41,339 bases of DNA from contig PABA01000044.1 in NCBI GenBank assembly GCA_002699025.1, positions 1 to 41,339 on the forward strand, written 5' to 3'. The stretch comes from Sandaracinus sp. (GTDB taxonomy: Bacteria; Myxococcota_A; Polyangia; Polyangiales; Houyiibacteriaceae). The notes below the pieces were generated by a model. That model saw nothing but the letters and a program-made list of their open reading frames with translations, ran no database searches and was not told where the DNA came from. Made by a program: the position numbers and the translations under genes. This document shows positions 15,583-22,901 of the stretch, piece after piece; the first letter of the stretch is position 1, and every line of letters starts with the position of its first letter.

Positions 15583-16172
15583 GCGCCGCGCAGCGCGCCC
15601 TCGTCCGGCGCCGCGTCCGGCGCGCGCTCGAGGACGCCGACGCGCCCTCCCCCGAGCGCGACGAGCTGAGCATCGTCCCCTTCCTCGACGTCGTCGTGAA
15701 CCTGCTCGTGTTCCTCATGATGGCCATGGGCGCCGTCGGCGCCTTCAGCGAGGTCCACGCGCAGCTCCCGAGCCACGGCCCGCCCGGCGAGGAGGCGCGC
15801 TGGCGCCCGACCGTCGTGCTCACGGAGCGCGGCGCCTTCGTCTCGGACGGCGCGGGGACCTACGCGGCCGGCTGCGAGGCGCATGCGCCCGGGGAGGCGA
15901 CCGGGTCGAGCACCGTGTCCAGCTCCGTGCCCAGCTCCGTGTCCAGCTCCGTGCTCAGCACCGTACCGAACGTCGCCGGGGCCCTCGACGCCTCCGGCCT
16001 CCGCCTCTGCGCGTCGCGCCTCGCCGCCGCGCATCCGCACGCCGAGCGGGTGACGCTGACCGCCGATCCGGCCGTGCCCCTCGCGGACCTCGTCGCCGCC
16101 ATGGACGCGCTCCGCGGCACGACCACGCGCCCGCTCTTCCCCGAGATCCAGCTCGCCGCCGGCGTCCGCTGA
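15579..16172 (+). CDS. ExbD/TolR-like biopolymer transport protein, probable CTG start
   Basis: One membrane segment near the N-terminus, SIVPFLDVVVNLLVFLMMAMG, with the Asp in the position of the proton-carrying Asp of ExbD/TolR, then a periplasmic domain of about 140 residues ending EIQLAAGVR. ExbD-type proteins couple the proton gradient to outer-membrane work with an ExbB/MotA partner, not found in this window. Start: no ATG, GTG or TTG lies between the preceding stop and the membrane segment. Codon use becomes normal exactly at the CTGA overlap (CTG 15579-15581, preceding stop 15580-15582). The alternative is ATG 15414, overlapping the upstream gene by 169 bases in an atypical frame rich in CGA and GGA codons. 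Confidence 0.75.
   Translation: MSAAQRALVRRRVRRALEDADAPSPERDELSIVPFLDVVVNLLVFLMMAMGAVGAFSEVHAQLPSHGPPGEEARWRPTVVLTERGAFVSDGAGTYAAGCEAHAPGEATGSSTVSSSVPSSVSSSVLSTVPNVAGALDASGLRLCASRLAAAHPHAERVTLTADPAVPLADLVAAMDALRGTTTRPLFPEIQLAAGVR
15915..15962 (+). repeat. 12-bp in-frame repeat in the exbD-like gene
   Basis: Four tandem 12-base units of the form GTGTCCAGCTCC encode V-x-S-S repeats in the periplasmic part of the ExbD-like protein. The period is exact, and length changes would keep the reading frame. Confidence 0.85.
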
Positions 16173-16178
16173 GCGGCC

Positions 16179-17807
16179 CTAGGTGAGCAGCCAGACGAGC
16201 CCGACGATCGCCCCGGCGCAGATCAGGTTCAGCCCCGCGCCGGTCCGCATCATCGCCGGCAGGGGGACGCGCCCCGTGCCGTAGGCGATGGCGTTCGGGC
16301 CGGTCGCGATCGGCAGCATGAAGGCGCAGCTCGCGGCGAGCCCCACGGCGAGCGCTGGCGGCAGGGGGGAGACCCCCATCTCCTGCGCGACGGCGATCAC
16401 GATCGGCACGAGCATGTTCGCCGACGCCGTGTTCGAGCAGACCTCCGTGAAGAAGATCGTGAACACCGTCACCAGCGCGGTCAGCGCCCAGAGGCTCTCG
16501 AGCCCCGTCGCCGCGACGAAGCCCCGCGAGACCGCCTCGGCGAAGCCCGTCTCGACCATCTGCTTGCCGAGCGAGATGCCCCCGCCGAAGAGCATGATGA
16601 TCCCCCAGTCGATCTTCGCCGCGTCCTCCCACGGCAGCACCCGCTCGCCGCGCCGGTCGCGGAGCACGAAGAGCACGCTCGCGGCGATCAGCGCCACGCC
16701 CCCGCCCGGCAGCGCGGCGGCGAGCGCGCGCCCCTCCTCGAGGCCCGACGCCTTCAGCAGCCCGGGCACCATCCAGCCGCTGACGGCCATCGCGAAGGCG
16801 AGCGCCGCGACCCGCTCCCCGCGCGACCAGCGGCTCCCGGGCGCGGCGACGAAGAGCGCCGCCCAGATGACGAAGAGCGCCCCCGCGAAGCCGAGCCCGA
16901 CCTCCGGCGCCCAGGTGGGGAGGTCGAGCTCGATTACCTCCGCGAGCGCCGGCCCGAGCGCGAAGAGCGCCGCGAGCGGGAGCAGGGGCCGCGCCGCGCG
17001 CCGCGTGAGCGGAACCGGCATGGGCTGGGTCGACGCCGCGCTCGACTCGCTCGCCGCGGGCTCCCTCGTCGCCGCGCGCGCCCGGGGGGGCTCCAGCCGG
17101 CGGAGGAAGAGGTGCGCGAGGACGAGCAGCACGATCGCCGAGGGCAGGCCGATGGCCATCCAGTCCACGAAGCCGAAGGCGACGCCGCTCTCCTGCAGGA
17201 AGCGCGCGGTGATCAGATTCGGCGGCGAGCCGACGAGCGAGCCGAGGCCGCCGATGCTGCAGGCGTAGGCGACGGCGAGCACGCTCCCGGTCGCCTCCTC
17301 GCCCTCGTCGAAGGTCCCGAGGAGGATGGGCAGAAGGATCGCCGTGGTCGCCGTGTTGCTGATCCACATGGAGAGGGCGGCGCCGGCGACCATGAAGGCC
17401 AACCGCACCCGCTCCGCTCGCCCGGCCACGGCGCGGCTCGTCACCAGCGCCGTCGCGAGCCGCCGGTCGAGGCCGTGGCGCGACATGGCGCGGGCGATGA
17501 AGAAGCCGCCCACGAAGAGGAAGAGCAGCGGGTCGGCGTAGGGGGCGAAGGCGCTCTTCGCGTCGGTCACGCCCGTGGCCACGAGCGCCGGCGCGATCAG
17601 CAGCGCCGTGACCGCGATGGGGAGCGCCTCGGTGACCCAGAGCACGACGACGGCCGCGAAGACCGCCGCCAGCCGATGCGCCGGGGTCTCGAGGGGCAGG
17701 GGCGCCAGCCAGACGACGCCGAAGAGGAGCGGCGCGAGCGCGAGCCCGACCCGCGCGACCGGGCGGCTCTTGACGGCACCGGCCTCACCTGCCGGCTCGC
17801 TCCCCAT
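16179..17807 (-). CDS. DASS/SLC13-family anion transporter
   Basis: A 542-residue inner-membrane protein with about a dozen hydrophobic segments. It contains both SNT motifs that bind sodium and substrate in the divalent anion:sodium symporter family: ISNTATTAILLPI in the first half and CSNTASANMLVPI in the second. Substrates in this family are dicarboxylates, citrate or sulfate; which one cannot be told here. An Ala/Arg-rich loop near the middle (REPAASESSAASTQP) is probably cytoplasmic. The ATG at 17807 has GAGAGG about 5 bases upstream. It is convergent with the ExbD-like gene, with only 6 bases between the two stops and no visible terminator. Confidence 0.88.
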   Translation of the reverse strand: MGSEPAGEAGAVKSRPVARVGLALAPLLFGVVWLAPLPLETPAHRLAAVFAAVVVLWVTEALPIAVTALLIAPALVATGVTDAKSAFAPYADPLLFLFVGGFFIARAMSRHGLDRRLATALVTSRAVAGRAERVRLAFMVAGAALSMWISNTATTAILLPILLGTFDEGEEATGSVLAVAYACSIGGLGSLVGSPPNLITARFLQESGVAFGFVDWMAIGLPSAIVLLVLAHLFLRRLEPPRARAATREPAASESSAASTQPMPVPLTRRAARPLLPLAALFALGPALAEVIELDLPTWAPEVGLGFAGALFVIWAALFVAAPGSRWSRGERVAALAFAMAVSGWMVPGLLKASGLEEGRALAAALPGGGVALIAASVLFVLRDRRGERVLPWEDAAKIDWGIIMLFGGGISLGKQMVETGFAEAVSRGFVAATGLESLWALTALVTVFTIFFTEVCSNTASANMLVPIVIAVAQEMGVSPLPPALAVGLAASCAFMLPIATGPNAIAYGTGRVPLPAMMRTGAGLNLICAGAIVGLVWLLT

Positions 17808-18024
17808 CCGACCTCTCCCCCTGCTCCTGCATCACCGAGCCCGACGCCCCGGACGGGCCCACCCCGTCCCCATCGTCTCCGCGCGCCGCGATCCTTCCGA
17901 CCCGGTGCACGTCCCGAGAGGACACCATCGCGCGCTCGCTCGGTCCACCACCTCGCGCGTTCGAGGCTCCTTGCCCGCTCCGAGCTGGAGGCGCGACGAA
18001 GCGGGAGGGCGCCGAGCCGTCCGC

Positions 18025-18606
18025 TCAGACGACGAGGAAGGCGCCGTTCGGGTGTGCCGCGCGCCGCTCCCCGTGGCTCGCGAGCGCGTGCCCCGCGAGC
18101 ACCGACTCGTGCCGGGCGAGCCAGGCGGCGAGCGCCATCAGGCCGAGGCCGTGCGCTTCGTGGGTCCGCGTGCCGCCGTCGCCGCGGTTGGCGAGGAAGA
18201 GCGCGTACCCCGCGGTCTCGCGCACGCCCCGCGCCGGCTCCCCCTCCGCGCGGCGGAGCACGTCCACCTGGTAGGCGCTCCCGTCCGGGGCGCGCATGCG
18301 GACGGCCACGGCGCCGAGGTGAAGGCGCGCGTCGACGATCGTGTGGCCCCCGACCGACTCGGGCAGCCCGCGGACGAGGACGGCTTCGGGCGTGGTGCGG
18401 GAGCGCCGCGTGGGGGCCGCGTCCGTGGGGGCCGCGTCCGTGGGCGCGACGTCCGACGCCTCGGGCGCGTCGGCCTTCGTGCGGGCGGGCGGGAGGAGGG
18501 TGGCGCTCAGCGCGGCCGAGCCCAGCGCGGCCGTGCTCAGCCCCGCCGCGCCCGTCCCCACGAAGTCCCTGCGGGACAGCCCCTCGCCTCGTGAACGATC
18601 GCTCAT
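18025..18606 (-). CDS. Tat-exported hypothetical protein
   Basis: A 193-residue protein with a twin-arginine signal, LSRRDFVGTGAAGL followed by an Ala/Leu-rich hydrophobic stretch, so it is probably folded in the cytoplasm and exported. After a Thr/Asp/Ala linker with short APTDA repeats, the body contains VDARLHLGAVAVRM and ends HPNGAFLVV. I recognise no catalytic motif. The length and the lone Tat signal resemble small subunits or chaperones of exported redox enzymes, but no such enzyme is adjacent. Start: ATG 18606 has GAGG just upstream; ATG 18618 would add four residues. Confidence 0.7.
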   Translation of the reverse strand: MSDRSRGEGLSRRDFVGTGAAGLSTAALGSAALSATLLPPARTKADAPEASDVAPTDAAPTDAAPTRRSRTTPEAVLVRGLPESVGGHTIVDARLHLGAVAVRMRAPDGSAYQVDVLRRAEGEPARGVRETAGYALFLANRGDGGTRTHEAHGLGLMALAAWLARHESVLAGHALASHGERRAAHPNGAFLVV

Positions 18607-18908
18607 CGACCTCGGCATCCTATCACGGCTTCGTCCGAGGGGGTCACTCTCCGGGGACGCTCTCCTTGCGCCCCTTGCGCCCTTCCGCGAGCGGAGCGCG
18701 TGCCCGCGCGGGGACACAGGACGGATCGGGCGTGCTCCGTCCCCGGCGCCCCCGCCGCCGGTTCCAGAGCGGCGCCCCAGCCGCGCCGCCGTGTCCGGCT
18801 TGCCGCGACGAACGCCCATCCGCCCCGAAACGCCCGTGTTTTTGGGGCTCTTTCGCATGGATCGGCGGCTGCATGAACCCTCGTCGGGAACTTGCGCCGG
18901 AGCACCCG
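18607..18908. other. Divergent intergenic region without a recognised element
   Basis: About 300 bases between the Tat protein and the L,D-transpeptidase. A small T-rich patch (GTGTTTTTGGGGCTCTTTCG, 18837-18856) could be part of a promoter for the plus-strand gene. I see no clear -35/-10 pair, dyad or gene. Confidence 0.4.
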
Positions 18909-21110
18909 ATGGCCAACGTTAGAAGCACCGTGAACCCCCTCCGTCTCCTCTGCGGGACCCTCCTCCTCGCCCTCGCCCTGGGCTGCGAGGACGACCCCGC
19001 GCCGGCCACGCCGGATGTCCCCGAGGCCCCCGAGCCGACGCCCGCGCCCGCCGCGCCGGAGGCCCCGGAGCCCGAGCCGGAGCTGGAGAACCCGGTCCCC
19101 GTCTGGGAGAGCGGCGCCATCGCCCGCGAGGTCGAGGCCGCCCACGCCGACGACGAGGGGGTGCTGCTCCTCGAGCTCGGCGAGGACTGGACCCCCTACC
19201 TCTTCTCCGAGCGGGACCGCGCCACCGGCGAGCGCCTCCCGAACCCCTACCGCGCGACCTACCTCGCGCTGGCCCGCGGCGAGTTCCCGGAGGACCACCA
19301 CGGCGAGCGCGCCGAGCGCGACATGTACCTCGAGCTCTACGGCATCCCGCCGACGCTCGGGCTGCTCCGCACCCGCTTCGAGGCCGCGAGCGAGCTCGAG
19401 TGCCGCGAGGGGCTCGATCTCCAGCCGCTGATCGACTTCGACGGCTTCGTCGCCTACCGCAACAACGACCGGGCCCGCCGCGACGCCCGCCGCTTCGGTG
19501 TCCTCGAGCGCCAGGTCGAGCGCATGGTCGAGCGGCAGGGCGTGGAGTCCCACGAGGAGCTCGACACGGACGCCCTCGACGACCGCGCCCGGGCCCGGCT
19601 GCGGGCCTACCGGGACAAGCGGCCCGAGGTGGAGGCGATCCGCGCCGCCCAGGCGCGTCTGGAGTGCGAGGGCTACTTCGAGGGCAAGGGCCGCTACATC
19701 GAGGGCGCCATGGACTGGCCGACGCACGAAGCGCTGGCCGAGTTCGAGCGGCGCCACCGCGTCTACGGCTGGGGCTTTCTGGGCCGCGACACGCTCGAGA
19801 TGCTGCGCCTCTCCACGATGGAGATCGAGCGCGAGGCGGTGCTGCGCATCCTCACCGAGCGGGCCGTGCACTCGGCCGGCGTGATCGAGGACGGTAGCCG
19901 CTCGACGCTGCCGAGCGGCGAGCCGCGCACCTACCGGGGGGCCGACGGCGAGCGGCACCCGATCCCGAACCTGGAGGCGGAGCTCCGCCAGCGGGTGATC
20001 GACGCCTTCGGCCTGGACACGCCGGAGGGCACGCTCGAGTGGCTGCGGAGCCTCGGCGAGCTCGAGCCGGGTCAGCGCCACGTGGTGGCCATCGAGGCGC
20101 CCGAGCTGCCCGAGTACTACGCGGACGAGATGGATCTGCACGTCCAGATCGACCGCGGCGACGTCTGGTACGAGTTCCCCTACGACGCGGAGGGCAACGA
20201 GCGCGCCCAGCCCGTGCAGCGCCGCCCGCGCATCACGATCTTCGCGAAGTACCGCGGCCAGGACATCCCGCTCGCCCGCTTCGGCACCACCATCGGCGGC
20301 TGGCGCTCCGAGGTCGTCGACGGGACCGTGATGTGGAAGTACAAGATGTCGGAGATCGGCGAGCGCGTCTGGGCCCGCATCGTGGCCGCGCCGGTCTGGC
20401 TGCCGCCCGAGTCGACGCCGCCCCGCGAGCTCCTCGATCGCAACCCGCGCCGGGGCCGCCGCGGCGAGCCGAACTACGTGATCGACTATCACGAGACCGG
20501 GCCGAGCTACGCCTCCGCCTACGGCCTCGTCGCCGCCTACCATCAGCGCTTCCTCGAGACCTCCGACGGCATCCGCCTCGGCGGGGACGAGGGCATCCGC
20601 ACCCATGGCAGCGTCGACTACATGTCGATCATGCGGCGCCACTCGCACGGCTGTCACCGCATGCACAACCACCTCGCGGTGCGCCTCATGAGCTTCGTGC
20701 TCGCGCGGCGCCCCCACCGGCGCGCCGGCGTGCAGCAGCTCGCGTTCCGCCGCCCGCTCGTCATGAACGAGGGCGAGGAGAACGAGGAGACCTACAACAT
20801 GGAGATCGACCGGGGCGGCTACGTCTACGAGCTGGTCGAGCCGCTCCGCGTGAACGTGCTCGAGGGGCGCATCCGCGGGCGGCGGGAGACGCCGGTCGAG
20901 CATGCGATCCCGAAGTACGACGACGAGGTCGGCGCCTATGTGATGCCGGACGGGCAGTGGGTGACCGTCGACCGCATGGGGACGATCACGCCCATCGACA
21001 TGCCCGACGCCGGGGCCGACGCCGCCGTCGACCCGGACGCGGGCGTCCCCCAGACCGTCGAGAACCTCCTCGAGGCGCTGCCCATGCCCGCCTCGCCGGT
21101 CGACCTGTGA
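18909..21110 (+). CDS. Large L,D-transpeptidase-family (YkuD) lipoprotein
   Basis: A 733-residue envelope protein with a lipoprotein signal (LLCGTLLLALALGC) and a Pro/Glu/Ala linker (about residues 25-60). A long helical, charged domain follows (about 60-400), then a YkuD-type catalytic domain whose site is H566-G-S...SHGC582HR, the conserved His...SHGC pattern. The family forms 3-3 cross-links in peptidoglycan or attaches proteins to it. The catalytic motif has HR where many members have H(V/I)R or HN, but His and Cys are intact. It is much longer than typical members (about 300 residues); the N-terminal domain may place the enzyme. Start: ATG 18909 has GGAG 6 bases upstream; the upstream ATG at 18873 would spoil the signal peptide. 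Confidence 0.85.
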   Translation: MANVRSTVNPLRLLCGTLLLALALGCEDDPAPATPDVPEAPEPTPAPAAPEAPEPEPELENPVPVWESGAIAREVEAAHADDEGVLLLELGEDWTPYLFSERDRATGERLPNPYRATYLALARGEFPEDHHGERAERDMYLELYGIPPTLGLLRTRFEAASELECREGLDLQPLIDFDGFVAYRNNDRARRDARRFGVLERQVERMVERQGVESHEELDTDALDDRARARLRAYRDKRPEVEAIRAAQARLECEGYFEGKGRYIEGAMDWPTHEALAEFERRHRVYGWGFLGRDTLEMLRLSTMEIEREAVLRILTERAVHSAGVIEDGSRSTLPSGEPRTYRGADGERHPIPNLEAELRQRVIDAFGLDTPEGTLEWLRSLGELEPGQRHVVAIEAPELPEYYADEMDLHVQIDRGDVWYEFPYDAEGNERAQPVQRRPRITIFAKYRGQDIPLARFGTTIGGWRSEVVDGTVMWKYKMSEIGERVWARIVAAPVWLPPESTPPRELLDRNPRRGRRGEPNYVIDYHETGPSYASAYGLVAAYHQRFLETSDGIRLGGDEGIRTHGSVDYMSIMRRHSHGCHRMHNHLAVRLMSFVLARRPHRRAGVQQLAFRRPLVMNEGEENEETYNMEIDRGGYVYELVEPLRVNVLEGRIRGRRETPVEHAIPKYDDEVGAYVMPDGQWVTVDRMGTITPIDMPDAGADAAVDPDAGVPQTVENLLEALPMPASPVDL

Positions 21111-21121
21111 GCGCGCGCGCG

Positions 21122-21424
21122 ATGAGCGACGTCGATCCCTCCACGCTGCACCCGGAGCACGGGGGCCGGGTGCTGCTCGAGCTCGCGACGAAGGACGCCG
21201 AGGGGGCGCGCTACCGGGTGACCCTCTTCACGCCGGAGGCGCGCTTCGAGGGGGAGGCGCGCGTGGAGGCGGCGAGCGGGGCGGCCGAGGTGCCGCCGCT
21301 CGAGGGCGCGCCGAGCTGGCTCGTCGGCTACGTGCAGCCGCTCCTCCGCCAGCTCTGGGTCGGGCAGAAGAAGGCGCCGGGGCGCTGGCCGCGCCGCGTC
21401 ATGCGCTGGCGCGCGCCCAAGTAG
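21122..21424 (+). CDS. Small hypothetical protein, 100 residues
   Basis: Starts 11 bases after the L,D-transpeptidase stop and is probably co-transcribed. It begins MSDVDPSTLHPEHGGRVLL and ends in a basic tail, LRQLWVGQKKAPGRWPRRVMRWR. There is no signal peptide. The middle alternates like a small beta sheet (YRVTLFTPEARFEGEARVEAA). I do not recognise a family. Good codon bias and tight spacing support a real gene. Confidence 0.7.
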   Translation: MSDVDPSTLHPEHGGRVLLELATKDAEGARYRVTLFTPEARFEGEARVEAASGAAEVPPLEGAPSWLVGYVQPLLRQLWVGQKKAPGRWPRRVMRWRAPK

Positions 21425-21450
21425 AAGCGGCCCGGACCACCGGGGCTCGC

Positions 21451-21824
21451 GCGTCCTGTTGACGCGGCTGAGGCGTCCTGCGGACGGGGGCCGGGCGTCC
21501 TGCGGACACGGCAGGGGCATCCTGCGGACGCGGCATGGGCGTCCTGCGGACGGGGGAGGGGCGTCCTGCGGACGCGGGCATGGGCGTCCTGCGGACGCGA
21601 GCATGGGCGTCCTGCGGACGGGGGCAGGGGCGTCCTGCGGACGGGGGAGGGGCGTCCTGCGGACGCGGGCTGGGCGTCCTGCGGACACCGGGTCGGGCGT
21701 CCTGCGGACGCGGGCTGGGCGTCCTGCGGGCACCGGGTCGGGCGTCCTGCGGACGGGGGCAGGGGCGTCCTGCGGACACCGGGTCGGGCGTCCTGCGGAC
21801 ACCGGGTCGGGCGTCCTGCGGACA
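21451..21824. repeat. 22-23-bp minisatellite, about 16 copies, each a mini-hairpin
   Basis: Sixteen units share the core GCGTCCTGCGGAC (one has CATCC, one GGGC), and a degenerate unit (GTCCTGTTGAC) leads. Units are 22-23 bases apart with 7-9 variable bases such as ACCGGGTCG, GCGGGCTG or GGGGGCAG. The core GTCC-TGC-GGAC is a dyad with a 3-base loop. The spacers are too short and too similar for CRISPR. The array lies between the 100-residue gene and the lipid operon's operators. Confidence 0.9.
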
Positions 21825-22038
21825 CCTTCCAGGGATCCCCGGAGCACCCCTCGAGGGGGTCGTGCGTCCTCGGCGGGGGATCGCCGCGGCCGGCTCGCAG
21901 GCCTCCCGAGAAGGCCGCACCGGAGCCCCGGGAGTGGGCCGAACGGCGTTCAAGCCCCCGAAATCGCTCGAAAACGTGACGAGGCGTTCCCTCTTTGACG
22001 GTTCGGTGAGGAAAATCGCACGCGGAGGTCACAAAAAC

Positions 22039-22052
22039 ACTGACACGTCAGT
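22039..22052. promoter_or_regulatory. Operator-like dyad 1 upstream of the lipid operon
   Basis: ACTGAC-AC-GTCAGT, a perfect 6-base inverted repeat around a 2-base centre, typical in size for a TetR-family site. The same 17 bases (ACTGACACGTCAGTCTA) recur at 22093. The following TCTAGT could be part of a -10 element. The likely ligand is the TetR protein at 32724. Confidence 0.72.
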
Positions 22053-22092
22053 CTAGTTGAGCTACACCCTGGCTCTCCGGGTGCCGGAGAAA

Positions 22093-22106
22093 ACTGACAC
22101 GTCAGT
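22093..22106. promoter_or_regulatory. Operator-like dyad 2 upstream of the lipid operon
   Basis: An identical copy of the dyad at 22039, 54 bases downstream (about five helical turns), so two dimers would sit on the same face of the DNA. It overlaps TCTAAT (22106-22111), a near-consensus -10 hexamer, which fits repression. The first gene of the operon starts 80 bases further on. Confidence 0.72.
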
Positions 22107-22186
22107 CTAATTTGCTCCCCGAGCGGCCCTCCTCGCCGCCCCCGGGGACCCCCGGCAGACCCCCCCGCTCGACTCGAGACGCCGCC

Positions 22187-22846
22187 ATGCAGACCGCCGC
22201 CTTCTTCCGCATCGAAGGGACGCTCACCGAGCGCTCGGCCCTCGCCGCCGCCGCCTGGATCACCTCCAACGCCCAGGGCGTCGGAGAGCGCGTCGCCCGC
22301 CTCGGCAACGTCGCCCTCGCCGCGCCGCTCCGCTTCCTCGGCGAGATGCAGACCGGCGCCGCCGCCACCCGCGTCACCTGGATGGGCGTCCGCGGCATGA
22401 CCGAAGACCGCCTCATCCTCCTCGGCGAGGAGTACTACGAGAAGTACCTGAAGGACGACGTCCTCGACGTCGGCAAGGACCTCCTCAAGCAGGCCAAGAA
22501 GCAGGGCCGCCGCGTCGTCCTCATCAGCGACAACGTGGACTGGGTCGTCGCGCCCCTCGCCGAGCAGCTCGGCGCCGACGACCTGATCTGCAACCGCTTC
22601 GAGATCCGCAAGGGCAAGGCCACGGGCCGGCTCGAGGATCCGGTCATCGGCGGCAACGTCGCCGGCCAGTGGGCGCGCTCCTTCGCCTCGGAGCACGGCA
22701 TCGATCTCGACGCCTCCTGGGCTTACGGGGCGAGCGCCGCCGACAGCCTCCTCCTCTCCGCCATCGGCCAGCCCTGCGCGGTCAACCCGGACTGGCAGCT
22801 GCGCCGCCTGGCGAAGGACCACGACTGGCCGGTCGTCGAGAAGTGA
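22187..22846 (+). CDS. HAD-IB-like protein with lost catalytic residues
   Basis: A 219-residue protein clearly built on the HAD subfamily IB fold (SerB-like phosphatases): FFRIEGTLTE at the N-terminus, VVLISDN (S114) as motif II, and YGASAADSLLLSAIG...AVNPD at the end. The catalytic motif DxDGT has become R8-I-E10-G-T, so the nucleophile and general acid are gone. There is no Lys at the motif III position (155-170), and motif IV GDSxxD reads GASAAD, losing one Asp. It is probably not a phosphatase; a structural or regulatory role is inference. It is the first gene of the lipid operon, 80 bases after the operators. Confidence 0.85.
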   Translation: MQTAAFFRIEGTLTERSALAAAAWITSNAQGVGERVARLGNVALAAPLRFLGEMQTGAAATRVTWMGVRGMTEDRLILLGEEYYEKYLKDDVLDVGKDLLKQAKKQGRRVVLISDNVDWVVAPLAEQLGADDLICNRFEIRKGKATGRLEDPVIGGNVAGQWARSFASEHGIDLDASWAYGASAADSLLLSAIGQPCAVNPDWQLRRLAKDHDWPVVEK

Positions 22847-22901
22847 CGCCGCCCCCCTCGCACCTCGGCACCGCGAAGAACGCACGCACCGGAGCGACGC
22901 G

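Noticed and set aside
17112-18908. N-terminal extension of the L,D-transpeptidase frame back to 17112
   Set aside because: It runs antisense to the DASS and Tat genes, is Arg/Gly-rich, and would bury a perfect lipoprotein signal.
18603-20903. 766-residue minus-strand frame opposite the L,D-transpeptidase
   Set aside because: Low-complexity Leu/Ala/Asp/Val composition typical of the antisense strand of GC-rich genes; the sense frame has clear motifs.
21451-21824. Possible CRISPR array
   Set aside because: The spacers are only 7-9 bases, drawn from a few similar types, and no cas genes are nearby.
21425-22032. Minus-strand protein with VRRTP/SAGRP/PQDA repeats
   Set aside because: It is the minisatellite read as protein; three frames give equally repetitive peptides.
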